A stretch of DNA of 11,333 bases from Bordetella parapertussis (GCA_945882755.1 CAMCWS010000070.1:1-11333), one strand, 5' to 3'. Positions 1-7,047 are shown, numbered from the stretch's first letter. Numbers and translations are program-made. The notes: generated by a model not told the origin, from the letters alone.

Positions 1-894
1 CACCATGCCCACAGGGTGCAAACGCCCGACAAACGCCACGATGATGGCGGCAAAACCATAGCCCACCGGCACATAGGGGGTGAGTTGACCAATGGGCCCC
101 GCCACCTCCAGAGCCCCCGCCAAACCTGCCGCGCCACCCGACACCAACAGCGCCAACCAAATGGCGCGGCGTGAGGAAAAGCCTGCATAGCGAGCGGCCT
201 GCGGCGCCAAGCCGCCAATTTGCTGCGCCCATCCTGCTCGGGTGCGGAACAAAAACACCCACATCACGATCACGCCGACCAGCGCCAACACCAAACCGAT
301 ATTGACCCGTGAGCCTTTGAACAAACGCGGAATTTGGGTGGCGGTTTCGAAAGTTTTGGTTTGCGGAAAGTTGTAGCCCAAGGGGTCTTTCCAAGGGCCG
401 TAGACCAAATAGCCCAACACCATGATGGCCACATAGACCAGCATCAGGCTGACCAAGATTTCGTTGGCATGGAAGCGGTCACGCAGCCACGCGGTGATGC
501 CTGCCCAGAACATGCCGCCCAGCGTACCTGCCAATAACAAAGGCACCACCATCCAAGCGCTGCTGGTTTTATCAGCCATCAAAGCCACGCCTGTGGCAAA
601 CACCGCACCCATGACGTACTGCCCCTCTGCGCCAATGTTCCAGACATTCGAGCGAAAGCACAGCGCCAGCCCCAACGCAATCAGCAACAAGGGCGTGGCT
701 TTCACCACCAACTCGCCCAGAGCGTAGCCGCTGCGAATAGGCTCCCAAAAAAACACGGCCAAGCCCTTGACGGGGTCTTTGCCCAGCATCACAAACAAAA
801 TGACACCCAGCACCACGGTCAGCACCAAGGCTAACAAGGGCGAGGCAATGCGCCAAAAATCCGAAGGTTGGGAACGGGCTTCGAGTTTGAGCAT
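1..894 (-). CDS. ABC transporter permease, nucleoside/purine type (partial, 3' end outside window)
   Basis: This is an inner-membrane permease of the BPD_transp_2 family, of the kind found in BMP-dependent nucleoside/purine importers (NupB/YufP-like). The 298 codons inside the window start at an ATG read from 894 and stay open to the left edge, so the C-terminus is missing. The translation has several hydrophobic segments and the conserved cytoplasmic-loop motif NIGAEGQYVMG (about residues 86-96), which contacts the ATPase in this family. Near the window edge, GYGFAAIIVAFVG fits the usual late membrane segment. Its start codon lies 2 nt after the stop of the ATPase gene, so the two are almost certainly co-transcribed and translationally coupled. 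The family assignment is confident. The nucleoside or purine substrate is inferred from family resemblance, since no binding protein or purine catabolic gene is in view. Confidence 0.9.
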   Translation of the reverse strand, partial: MLKLEARSQPSDFWRIASPLLALVLTVVLGVILFVMLGKDPVKGLAVFFWEPIRSGYALGELVVKATPLLLIALGLALCFRSNVWNIGAEGQYVMGAVFATGVALMADKTSSAWMVVPLLLAGTLGGMFWAGITAWLRDRFHANEILVSLMLVYVAIMVLGYLVYGPWKDPLGYNFPQTKTFETATQIPRLFKGSRVNIGLVLALVGVIVMWVFLFRTRAGWAQQIGGLAPQAARYAGFSSRRAIWLALLVSGGAAGLAGALEVAGPIGQLTPYVPVGYGFAAIIVAFVGRLHPVGMV

Positions 895-896
895 GG

Positions 897-2417
897 TTAT
901 TGCACCGATTCTTCTGCGTGGTCCCACAAACCGCTCATCCAAGCGCCAATTTTGGCGACCGTGGCATCGGCACGCGCGATGGACGGCGACAAACGCCCTT
1001 GCGCCATCACATGCAAACGGTCGCTGAGTTCGAACAATTCATCCAACTCCTCGCTGATCACCAACACCGCACAGCCAGCGTCTCGCAGCGCCAGCAAGGC
1101 TGCGCGGATTTGCGCTGAAGCGCCCACGTCCACGCCCCAAGTGGGCTGGGAAACAATCAACAACTTAGGAGATGCATCGATCTCACGGCCGACGATGAAT
1201 TTTTGCAAATTGCCACCCGAGAGCGACTGCGCCAAGGCCTGTGCACCACTAGCTTTGACTTGGTAACGGGCAATGATGGCGTCGGCTTGGGATTTCAATG
1301 CGGCCATGTCGATCCAACCGGCGCTGTTGATGGCGTCATCTCTTGTCAATAAGAGGTTGTGCGCCAAGCTGAGGCTGGGTACCGCACCTCGGCCCAAGCG
1401 CTCATCGGGGACAAAATGCAAACCCAGTTTGCGGCGTTGCGCAGGTCCTTGCGAGCCCACCGCCTGCCCTTGCAAACAAATGCTGTCATCTGGCGCACGG
1501 GTGTCCTCGCCGCTCAAGGCATACATCAGTTCGCGCTGCCCATTGCCCGACACACCAGCGATACCAACAATTTCACCTTGGCGCACCTCTAAGTCCATGG
1601 GTTGCAAATTCATGCCAAAGGGGTCCAGGCGCGGCAGACTGAGTTGCTTGACCGCCAACACCACCTCGCCTGGCTGACTGCTTTGGTTGACCAAGGCAGA
1701 GGGTTCGCTGCCAATCATCATTTGGCTGAGCGAGGCATTGGTCTCTTGGCTGGGAATGCATTCGCCGCTGACACGTCCGCTTCGCAACACAGTGCAATGG
1801 GTACACAGAACGCGGATTTCATGCAATTTGTGGCTGATATACAAAATGCTGCAGCCCTCTTCCACCAATTTGCGCAGCACCGCAAACAGTTTGTCCACCG
1901 CTTGAGGTGTGAGTACCGAGGTTGGCTCGTCCAATATCAGCAAACGCGGTTCCGACAACAAGGCGCGGATGATTTCCACCCGCTGCATCTCACCTACGCT
2001 TAAGGTATGCACAGGTCGCTCGGGCTCTAAATCCAAACCATAAACAGCCGCCTTGTCGCGGATGCGCTGGGTCACCTCGGCCAGCGAAAGCGATTTGTCC
2101 AAGCCCAGCCAAACGTTTTGCGCCACGCTCAAGGTGTCAAACAGGCTGAAATGCTGAAACACCATGCTGATGCCCAAAGCGCGGGCTTGTTGGGGATTGC
2201 GAATCTGTACAGGCTTGCCATCAAAGTGGATGCTGCCAGCGTCAGGTTGCACCGCGCCGTAAATGATTTTCATGAGGGTGGATTTGCCCGCGCCGTTCTC
2301 GCCCAAGATAGCGTGGATTTGGCCAGGCAGCACATCCAAGGCGATGTTGTCGTTGGCCAGCACGGCGGGATACTGCTTGCAAATACCCTTGAGGCTCAGC
2401 AAAGGCGGTTTGCTCAA
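897..2417 (-). CDS. ABC transporter ATP-binding protein, two ABC domains (nucleoside/purine type)
   Basis: This fused double ATPase energises the importer whose permease follows directly downstream. Domain 1 has Walker A GENGAGKST, signature LSVGEMQ, Walker B LLILDEPTS and H-loop histidine in ISHKL. Domain 2 has a degenerate Walker A (GVSGNGQRE, no GKS/T), signature LSGGNLQ and Walker B LLIVSQPTWGVDVGA without the catalytic DE. The asymmetry is normal for the NupA/YufO/RbsA-like double ATPases. The frame is open to 2465, but the only candidate starts are TTG codons. The TTG at 2417 has an AGGAG at 2427-2431 with 9-nt spacing and gives 506 residues, the usual length, so it is chosen over the TTG at 2465, for which no ribosome binding site is seen. 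The substrate is inferred only from family. Confidence 0.93.
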   Translation of the reverse strand: MSKPPLLSLKGICKQYPAVLANDNIALDVLPGQIHAILGENGAGKSTLMKIIYGAVQPDAGSIHFDGKPVQIRNPQQARALGISMVFQHFSLFDTLSVAQNVWLGLDKSLSLAEVTQRIRDKAAVYGLDLEPERPVHTLSVGEMQRVEIIRALLSEPRLLILDEPTSVLTPQAVDKLFAVLRKLVEEGCSILYISHKLHEIRVLCTHCTVLRSGRVSGECIPSQETNASLSQMMIGSEPSALVNQSSQPGEVVLAVKQLSLPRLDPFGMNLQPMDLEVRQGEIVGIAGVSGNGQRELMYALSGEDTRAPDDSICLQGQAVGSQGPAQRRKLGLHFVPDERLGRGAVPSLSLAHNLLLTRDDAINSAGWIDMAALKSQADAIIARYQVKASGAQALAQSLSGGNLQKFIVGREIDASPKLLIVSQPTWGVDVGASAQIRAALLALRDAGCAVLVISEELDELFELSDRLHVMAQGRLSPSIARADATVAKIGAWMSGLWDHAEESVQ

Positions 2418-2426
2418 GCTGCAATT

Positions 2427-2431
2427 CTCCT
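2427..2431 (-). promoter_or_regulatory. Shine-Dalgarno site deciding a TTG start of the ABC ATPase
   Basis: On the minus strand this reads AGGAG and lies 9 nt upstream of a TTG codon at 2415-2417. No in-frame ATG exists upstream of the first ABC domain, so this site is the best evidence for the true start. Confidence 0.7.
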
Positions 2432-2518
2432 GAAGATTTCCTGTGCAAGCATCGCTTTTGCACAACTGTTTTCGAACATCTTGAACAATGTACCACCCTG
2501 AAACGTAACCCCATCACA

Positions 2519-2547
2519 TTGCAACTGCGCGCACTTCGGTCTACACT
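2519..2547 (+). promoter_or_regulatory. Candidate sigma-70 promoter for the DUF1640-like gene
   Basis: The -35 element is TTGCAA (2519-2524) and the -10 is TACACT (2542-2547), with 17-nt spacing. Each hexamer matches consensus at 4 of 6 positions. Transcription would start at about 2552-2556, almost on top of the ATG at 2557. That ATG has no visible Shine-Dalgarno sequence, so a leaderless or nearly leaderless mRNA is possible. This is a prediction from hexamers only. Confidence 0.4.
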
Positions 2548-2556
2548 TTGTGCACC

Positions 2557-2925
2557 ATGAAGGCTGCAAATTTTGACTCCCTTACCTACGCCAACCGGCT
2601 CAAAGCAGCCGGCATGGACGGCGGTTTGGCTGAGGTTCAAGCCAGCGCCCTGACCGAGGTCATACAAGACCATTTCCAAAGCCTCAGCACCAAGCAAGAA
2701 GTTCAACAACTGAGCCTTGACCTGCGCAAAGAAATACAACTTCAGGGCCAAGAGCTGCGAAAAGACATGCAACTACAGGGCCAAGAGCTGCGAAAAGACA
2801 TGCAACTTCTCAGACTGGAAGTGCAAAAAGACATGCAGTTACTAGAGCAGCGCATGGTCATCAAATTAGGCAGTCTCATGGTCTTGGCCATTGGTGTCGT
2901 GGCCACTGTGGTCAAGCTGATCTAA
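2557..2925 (+). CDS. DUF1640/CCDC90-like coiled-coil protein with C-terminal membrane anchor
   Basis: This is a 122-residue protein. An N-terminal helical segment (FDSLTYANRLKAAGM, residues 6-20, followed by AEVQASALTEVI) resembles the opening of the DUF1640/CCDC90 family (PF07798), including the following TKQEV step. Residues 55-98 are four consecutive 11-residue units (DLRKEIQLQGQ, ELRKDMQLQGQ, ELRKDMQLLRL, EVQKDMQLLEQ), a hendecad coiled coil. Residues 103-121 form one membrane helix. The expected form is a membrane-anchored coiled-coil oligomer. Bacterial members have no established function; the mitochondrial relative MCUR1 is linked to calcium-uniporter regulation. The ATG at 2557 is preferred to the in-frame TTG at 2548 because the putative -10 element ends at 2547. 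The stop overlaps the convergent glycerate kinase stop. The family call comes from pattern recognition and is moderately sure. Confidence 0.75.
   Translation: MKAANFDSLTYANRLKAAGMDGGLAEVQASALTEVIQDHFQSLSTKQEVQQLSLDLRKEIQLQGQELRKDMQLQGQELRKDMQLLRLEVQKDMQLLEQRMVIKLGSLMVLAIGVVATVVKLI
2743..2807 (+). repeat. Tandem 33-bp coding repeat in the coiled-coil gene
   Basis: A 32-nt stretch beginning CAGGGCCAAGAGCTGCG at 2743-2774 recurs base for base at 2776-2807, giving a 33-bp period that equals 11 codons. More diverged units flank it on both sides. The identity at silent positions points to recent in-frame duplication, or slippage-mediated homogenisation, of a hendecad unit. Confidence 0.85.
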
Positions 2926-4241
2926 AGCACCAGCAAAGCCCTGAAGTCGTTCACATTGGTGTGGGTAGGACCCGTCACCACCAAGTTGCCCAAAGCCTCA
3001 AAAAACCTGTAGCTGTCATTGCGGTCCAAATAGACCGAGGGTTTCAAGCCCAAGGCGTCAGCCCGCGCCAGTGTGTCAGGCGTTACGAGAGCCCCCGCGT
3101 TGTCTTCCACACCATCAATGCCATCGGTGTCCGCGGCCAAGCCCCATACCCCCGCTTGGCCTTGTAATGCCACAGTCAAGCCCAAACAAAACTCACCGGC
3201 ACGCCCACCTTTGCCTCGCGGCACACCTGCCGCTTGAGGACGCACCGTGACCGTGGTTTCACCGCCGCTCAAAATCACGCAAGGTGTTTGAAAAGGTCCC
3301 TCGCCCCTTGCCGCTGCACGCGCTAAGGCCGCATGCACCTTGCCCACTTCACGCGATTCGCCTTCGATTTCATCCGACAACACATACGCGTTCAAGCCTG
3401 CAAGACGCGCCACTTCTGCTGCGGCTTGCAGTGATTGCTGAGGCGTAGCCAACATCTTCACGCTATGGCCCTGAAACACCGCGTCCGAAGGTTTGGGGGT
3501 TTCCAAGCCGCCCGAGCGCAAACCCGTCAGCACCGCCTCGGGCAAAGCAATGCGGTAACGCTCCACGATGGCGAGCGCTTGGGCGCAGGTACTGGCGTCG
3601 GGGACTGTCGGGCCACTGGCAATCACCGCCGGATCGTCGCCGGGCACATCGCTGATGGTCAGCGTCACCACTTGCGCGGGATGGCAAGCCGCCGCCAAGC
3701 GGCCGCCCTTGATACGCGAGAGGTGTTTGCGCAGCGTGTTCATTTCCAAAATATTGGCGCCACTTTCCAAGAGTTCGCGGTTGATGCGCTGCTTGTCTGC
3801 CAAAGTCAGGCCCTCGGCAGGCAGGGTCAGCAAGGCAGAGCCGCCGCCTGAGACCAAGCAAATCACCAAATCTTCGGCGCTCAAGCCTTGGCACAAAGCC
3901 ATCATGCGCTCAGACGCCTTTAGCCCAGCTTCATCAGGCACCGGATGCGACGCCTCAACGACTTCGATGCGCTGCGCCAAACCCGCAGGACGCTGCGGCG
4001 TGTGGTGGTAGCGGGTCACAACCAAACCCGCCATGGGTGCGTCTTGTGGCCACAAAGCATCCAAGGCATGTGCCATGGCGCCAGCAGCCTTGCCAGCGCC
4101 CAACACCACAGTGCGGCCACGCGGTACGGCTGGCAAACAAGCGGGAATGTTCAACAAGGGCTGGGCACGAGCCACCGCTGCGTCAAACAATTGGCGCAAA
4201 AACTGCGCGGGTTCTTGGGCGTGGTAAGGGGTAGAAGCCAT
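2922..4241 (-). CDS. Glycerate 2-kinase, MOFRL family (often annotated hydroxypyruvate reductase/TtuD)
   Basis: This 439-residue cytoplasmic enzyme is predicted to phosphorylate D-glycerate to 2-phosphoglycerate with ATP, feeding glyoxylate, tartronate or serine-derived carbon into glycolysis. The N-terminal DUF4147 domain (about 10-240) shows VVLGAGKAAGAM with the family's conserved lysine (K51), VSGGGSALL (130-138), NTLRKHLSRIKGGRLA (168-183) and the TISDVPGDDPAVIASGPT region (195-212). The C-terminal MOFRL domain (about 322-436) shows ILSGGETTV, GKGGRAGEF, AADTDGIDG and the TGPTHTNVND ending. Length and motifs are complete. Older annotation calls the family hydroxypyruvate reductase, but biochemistry on characterised members supports glycerate kinase. 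No tartronate semialdehyde or glyoxylate genes adjoin it. The ATG at 4241 is the natural N-terminus, although no good Shine-Dalgarno is seen. Its stop overlaps the stop of the opposing small gene. Confidence 0.9.
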   Translation of the reverse strand: MASTPYHAQEPAQFLRQLFDAAVARAQPLLNIPACLPAVPRGRTVVLGAGKAAGAMAHALDALWPQDAPMAGLVVTRYHHTPQRPAGLAQRIEVVEASHPVPDEAGLKASERMMALCQGLSAEDLVICLVSGGGSALLTLPAEGLTLADKQRINRELLESGANILEMNTLRKHLSRIKGGRLAAACHPAQVVTLTISDVPGDDPAVIASGPTVPDASTCAQALAIVERYRIALPEAVLTGLRSGGLETPKPSDAVFQGHSVKMLATPQQSLQAAAEVARLAGLNAYVLSDEIEGESREVGKVHAALARAAARGEGPFQTPCVILSGGETTVTVRPQAAGVPRGKGGRAGEFCLGLTVALQGQAGVWGLAADTDGIDGVEDNAGALVTPDTLARADALGLKPSVYLDRNDSYRFFEALGNLVVTGPTHTNVNDFRALLVL

Positions 4242-4321
4242 GGCGGGCGAGCATAGCGCATTGCCTCAAGTTAGAGCCGCTCAGGTCGATTCACTGTTAC
4301 CCAAAGCTAAGAGCACACACC

Positions 4322-4645
4322 ATGGCCACCGTTGACTTCAAAAAATACCTGCAATCTGACACATCGGAAAACGAAGACCTGTGGGTTTGGGTGGCGTTTG
4401 TGGTGTTTTTCCCTGTGGTGATTTTTTGGTACACAGGTCGCATTCTGACCAAAGGCGTCGAAGCCGCGAACGACCAAATGGCGACGAACGCCAGGCGGCA
4501 AATGATTCGCGACAACCAACAAGTTGAGCAAAGTGCCCAGCGTCGCTTAAAGATGCAAAAAGAACACCAAATTTACTTGGCAGAACGCGAAAAACGCTTG
4601 CAAGCCTACGAGCAACAGCTCAGGGCTGCGCAAAGCCTCGGGTAA
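4322..4645 (+). CDS. Small single-pass membrane protein with charged helical tail
   Basis: I do not recognise the family of this 107-residue protein. It has a short acidic N-terminus, one strongly hydrophobic segment at about residues 21-38 (LWVWVAFVVFFPVVIFWY), then a positively charged boundary (GR). A long charged, glutamine-rich helix follows (about 45-105), predicted to be coiled coil. The charge pattern suggests that the helical tail lies in the cytoplasm. Upstream Shine-Dalgarno-like sequence is weak (TAAGAG, about 10 nt before the ATG). The gene is followed after 67 nt by the lipoprotein gene on the same strand, so co-transcription is possible. Composition and codon use match the neighbours, and the reading frame looks like a real gene. 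Confidence 0.7.
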   Translation: MATVDFKKYLQSDTSENEDLWVWVAFVVFFPVVIFWYTGRILTKGVEAANDQMATNARRQMIRDNQQVEQSAQRRLKMQKEHQIYLAEREKRLQAYEQQLRAAQSLG

Positions 4646-4683
4646 TCATGGTTGTCAAATTCAGTCATTAGCCGCAGAGTACG

Positions 4684-4704
4684 CCATTCACCCTTTATGA
4701 ATGG
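4684..4704 (+). repeat. Short perfect hairpin just upstream of the lipoprotein start
   Basis: CCATTCA (4684-4690) and TGAATGG (4698-4704) form a perfect 7-bp stem with a 7-nt loop, ending 8 nt before the ATG at 4713. The 3' arm abuts the GGGATAAG that would serve as ribosome binding site, so it could tune translation. No T-tract follows, so it is not a terminator. The role is speculative. Confidence 0.35.
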
Positions 4705-4712
4705 GATAAGCC

Positions 4713-5285
4713 ATGCGGTTTGGGTTGATCGGTCAATCTTTGCTCATCACCTTGGCGATGGTGGTTGCGGCTTGCTCTACCAAACCCATGCCTGCACCTG
4801 CGCCGACCTTGCCCACCCAAGCGCCCGAGGCCAAGCCCGCTGAGCTTGCTGTCGATCCCAGCAGCATTGCGACCGACAAGCCCGGCGTCCTTGAGCCTGA
4901 GGCAGTTGCCCACCCTAAAGACACTGAGCCCACCAACGACACGCTGTCGTCTGCGCGAAACAATGCCGACTACCGTAAAGATGCCGCTCGCCATATTTAC
5001 CGACGCTTACCCGACAAAATCTACAAAGGTAAGTTGCCACCCATGCTCAAAGCCGTGGTGGTGGTGGATATCCATATTGAGCCCTCCGGACAGGTAGGAC
5101 GCATCGACTGGGTCCGTGTACCCAAACATACGCCAGAGGTAAAACTCGATATTGAGCAAGCCATTCGACAGTCCGCCCCGTTTCCAGCGCCCAAGTACCT
5201 CAGGCAAGTCAGTTTCACCGAAACATGGCTGTGGCACCGCAGTGGGCGCTTTCAGCTCGATACCCTCACCGAGGGGCAACTCTGA
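4713..5285 (+). CDS. Lipoprotein with TonB C-terminal-like domain
   Basis: This 190-residue protein has an N-terminal signal helix and a lipobox V-A-A-C with the acylated cysteine at residue 21 and serine at +2, which predicts an outer-membrane lipoprotein facing the periplasm. A proline/alanine-rich linker (about 24-72) follows. Residues 103-182 resemble a TonB C-terminal fold, with the segments VVVVDIHIEPSGQVGRIDWV and IRQSAPFPAP matching the strand-turn-helix pattern of that family. It differs from true TonB in being lipid-anchored rather than held by an inner-membrane helix, and no ExbB/ExbD genes are near, so energy transduction is unlikely. The domain may be a periplasmic binding or scaffold module. 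Function is otherwise unknown. A likely terminator follows at 5308-5327. Confidence 0.8.
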   Translation: MRFGLIGQSLLITLAMVVAACSTKPMPAPAPTLPTQAPEAKPAELAVDPSSIATDKPGVLEPEAVAHPKDTEPTNDTLSSARNNADYRKDAARHIYRRLPDKIYKGKLPPMLKAVVVVDIHIEPSGQVGRIDWVRVPKHTPEVKLDIEQAIRQSAPFPAPKYLRQVSFTETWLWHRSGRFQLDTLTEGQL

Positions 5286-5307
5286 AGGGCACTTCGCCCG
5301 TGAAGCC

Positions 5308-5327
5308 GCGCTGAATCAGCGCTTTTT
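5308..5327 (+). terminator. Probable Rho-independent terminator of the lipoprotein gene
   Basis: GCGCTGA (5308-5314) pairs with TCAGCGC (5316-5322) around a central A, so in practice about 5 bp closes a small loop. It is followed at once by TTTTT (5323-5327). It sits 22 nt after the lipoprotein stop and overlaps the stop codon of the convergent channel gene. Confidence 0.6.
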
Positions 5328-6755
5328 CAGGCTTTGCCAGACCTGACGCTCATCGGACAAGCCCTCATCGGCCAGACGTTGGCTGATATGGGCGTGGTCG
5401 CTCAAAGCCGCCAATTCGCGCATTTGACTGAACAAGGTTCGGTAACGCGCTAACGCATAGTCGGCATTGCTTTGCAGCAAAGCAGGATGAGGCTCAGGGT
5501 GGTCTGTGGGCTGCTGTTCTTTCAAAGATGCTTCTCGTTCTACACGGAGCTGGTCTGTGAAGGCCGACGACATGATGGCGGCCGGAATGGCAAACACACC
5601 AATACCAACCAAGGCCAACAACACCGTCAACAAACGCCCTGCAGGGGTGATGGGGGTGATGTCGCCATAACCCACACTGGCCAAGGTGACGACCGCCCAA
5701 TACATGGCTGTGGGAATGTCTTCAAATTTATCGGGCTGCGCACCACGCTCGAGCAAGTAGCCCATGGCTGCCGTGATGAAGACCAGCATCATCATGATGA
5801 AGGAAGAGGCTGCCAACACCGGCAATTCACGTTTGATCACCAAGAACATGGTCGAGGTGGATTTGTTGTAGCGACTGAGCTTGAGCAAACGCACCAGCCG
5901 AACAATGCGCAAGAAGCGCAAATCAAACAGGTTGGCAAACAGCACTTCCAAAATGAACGGCAAGATGGACACCAAATCGACCAAGCCGCTGAAAGAGCTG
6001 GCAAATTTCCATCTGGATCGCATCGGTTGGGCAGCATCGTTTTCTGCTGAAGAGTAGATGCGTAACAGGTATTCCACCAAAAACAGGCCAAAAGCGATGG
6101 CGTCGAGGATGAAAAAATGCATTTCAAAATTCGACCGAATACTCTCAACCGACTCCAACACAATCGACAAAGTTGAAACAGCGATCCAAAAAATCAGGAA
6201 TAAGTCCACCATCAAGGGCAAGCCCTCTTGCTTGTTATCCGAAGCAAACATCAAAGCATGCACTTTTTGGCGTCGCGTCATGCCCGCGGTTTGTTGATTG
6301 AATTGCGCCAGCGCTGGCAACAAGGTGGTACTGACTTTGAATACCCGCAGCAGTCGCAGCAGCCTGAGCAAGCGCAAGTCGAGGCTGACAAAGCTGGCCA
6401 AGTAAAAAGGCGCAATTGCCAACAGGTCAATGATGGCGTAGCGGCTGCCCATGAAGCGCAGCCGCGCGAACCTGGACTTGGCAAATTCAGGGTCAGCGGG
6501 GGCAGTCCACCAGCGCAGCAGGTATTCCAGCGTGAACAACAAGACCGATAGGGCCTCAAAGGCAGCCAGCTCGGCAGCATAAGCGGCCGCGAAAGCATCC
6601 GCTGTTTCAAGCACCATGGCCAACACATTTGACAAAATCAATAAAGTTGACCAACGGCTCACGCCAGCGTGCATTCCGTGTGGATTTTGTTCATTGAACA
6701 ACAGGTCATAGACGCGATATCGCCAAGATGAATGTGAACTGATTGAAGACGTCAT
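5316..6755 (-). CDS. Voltage-sensor ion channel with two tandem voltage-sensor domains and one K+-type pore
   Basis: This is a 479-residue inner-membrane channel of the voltage-gated cation superfamily. The first sensor has S1 (about 36-51), S2 ending FTLEYLLRWW (74-83), S3 with D110 in AIIDLLAIAPFYL and S4 DLRLLRLLRLLRVFK (126-140) with a basic residue every third position. No pore follows: after about 40 polar residues a second full sensor begins, with S1 (182-200), S2 FLVEYLLRIY (225-234), S3 with D260 and S4 DLRFLRIVRLVRLLK (278-292). Then come S5 (about 311-334), a pore helix with filter TLASVGYGDITP (357-368), S6 (about 372-398) and a helical cytoplasmic tail. The filter predicts K+ selectivity. 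Two sensors per single pore is unusual; ordinary relatives have one. The reading frame is continuous with no stop or frameshift, so the fusion looks genuine. It is transcribed divergently from the DUF1538 operon. Confidence 0.9.
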   Translation of the reverse strand: MTSSISSHSSWRYRVYDLLFNEQNPHGMHAGVSRWSTLLILSNVLAMVLETADAFAAAYAAELAAFEALSVLLFTLEYLLRWWTAPADPEFAKSRFARLRFMGSRYAIIDLLAIAPFYLASFVSLDLRLLRLLRLLRVFKVSTTLLPALAQFNQQTAGMTRRQKVHALMFASDNKQEGLPLMVDLFLIFWIAVSTLSIVLESVESIRSNFEMHFFILDAIAFGLFLVEYLLRIYSSAENDAAQPMRSRWKFASSFSGLVDLVSILPFILEVLFANLFDLRFLRIVRLVRLLKLSRYNKSTSTMFLVIKRELPVLAASSFIMMMLVFITAAMGYLLERGAQPDKFEDIPTAMYWAVVTLASVGYGDITPITPAGRLLTVLLALVGIGVFAIPAAIMSSAFTDQLRVEREASLKEQQPTDHPEPHPALLQSNADYALARYRTLFSQMRELAALSDHAHISQRLADEGLSDERQVWQSLKKR

Positions 6756-6827
6756 AGGGACGGATATTTCTTTTAAAAAGATGACGAATGGTAGATCAGG
6801 CCTTGGGTCAGAGCTGAAATCATGTCA

Positions 6828-6856
6828 TTTATTGGGTGGGTTTTCATGCTTGACAA
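6828..6856 (-). promoter_or_regulatory. Candidate sigma-70 promoter for the tandem-sensor channel
   Basis: On the minus strand the sequence reads TTGTCA (6856-6851), a 17-nt spacer, then AATAAA (6833-6828), matching consensus at 5 of 6 and 4 of 6 positions. It would give a leader of roughly 65 nt before the ATG at 6755. This is a sequence match only. Confidence 0.4.
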
Positions 6857-6927
6857 ACCAAAACTTGAACAAATGAAACGAGGGACTTGCATTGCAGTCA
6901 ATTAAAGTGAATACAAAAAAATTCTTT

Positions 6928-6956
6928 TTGAATTAAATAAAAAAATAATTGGTAAT
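6928..6956 (+). promoter_or_regulatory. Weak candidate promoter for the DUF1538 operon
   Basis: TTGAAT and GGTAAT are separated by 17 nt inside very AT-rich DNA, where such matches arise easily by chance. If real, the leader would be about 85 nt. Confidence is low. Confidence 0.25.
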
Positions 6957-7047
6957 TAAAAATTAATTTTAATAATACTGACTAATTCTCATCTTTTATT
7001 GTTCTATCATATATTTCGATTTTATCAATTAATAGGGGAACAAGCCC

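Larger units (their letters stand above)
6756..7047. promoter_or_regulatory. AT-rich divergent intergenic region between channel and DUF1538 operon
   Basis: This 292-nt gap holds no convincing gene. By direct count only 18 of the 120 bases at 6901-7020 are G or C, far below the flanking genes. It must carry the start signals for both directions. A minus-strand promoter candidate lies at 6828-6856. For the plus strand the best pair is TTGAAT (6928-6933) and GGTAAT (6951-6956) with 17-nt spacing, each 4 of 6. A lone TATCAT (-10-like, 5 of 6) sits at 7005-7010 without a -35. Such AT content could bind nucleoid proteins such as H-NS-like MvaT/Bv3F or IHF, but no clear operator palindrome is seen. 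Confidence 0.6.

Noticed and set aside
1..894. Missing C-terminus of the permease as a truncated gene
   Set aside because: The frame is open to the window edge, so the truncation is only due to the window boundary. The same applies to the channel at the right edge.
897..2417. Loss of Walker A and Walker B residues in the second ATPase domain as gene decay
   Set aside because: Degenerate second sites of this type (SQPT in place of DEPT) are normal for double-domain sugar/nucleoside importer ATPases.
2743..2807. Regular 33-bp repeats as a possible CRISPR-like array
   Set aside because: The repeats are contiguous without spacers and encode an in-frame 11-residue coiled-coil unit.
5287..5299. 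GGGC-ACTTC-GCCC hairpin after the lipoprotein gene
   Set aside because: The stem is only 4 bp with no T-tract. The hairpin at 5308-5327 is a better terminator.
5472..6050. Long open frame on the plus strand inside the tandem-sensor channel gene
   Set aside because: Its translation is rich in His, Gln and Arg with no domain pattern, and it is antisense to a clearly conserved channel. It is a shadow of codon bias.
6850..6855. Perfect plus-strand -35 hexamer TTGACA upstream of the DUF1538 operon
   Set aside because: No acceptable -10 lies at 16-18 nt spacing. The same bases fit better in a minus-strand promoter.
6959..6970. 12-bp perfect palindrome AAAATTAATTTT as an operator
   Set aside because: It is composed only of A and T in a region of about 15% GC, so chance is a sufficient explanation.
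7023..7035. IHF-like site (TATCAATTAATAG)
   Set aside because: It has one mismatch to the WATCAANNNNTTR consensus, in very AT-rich DNA where such matches are common.
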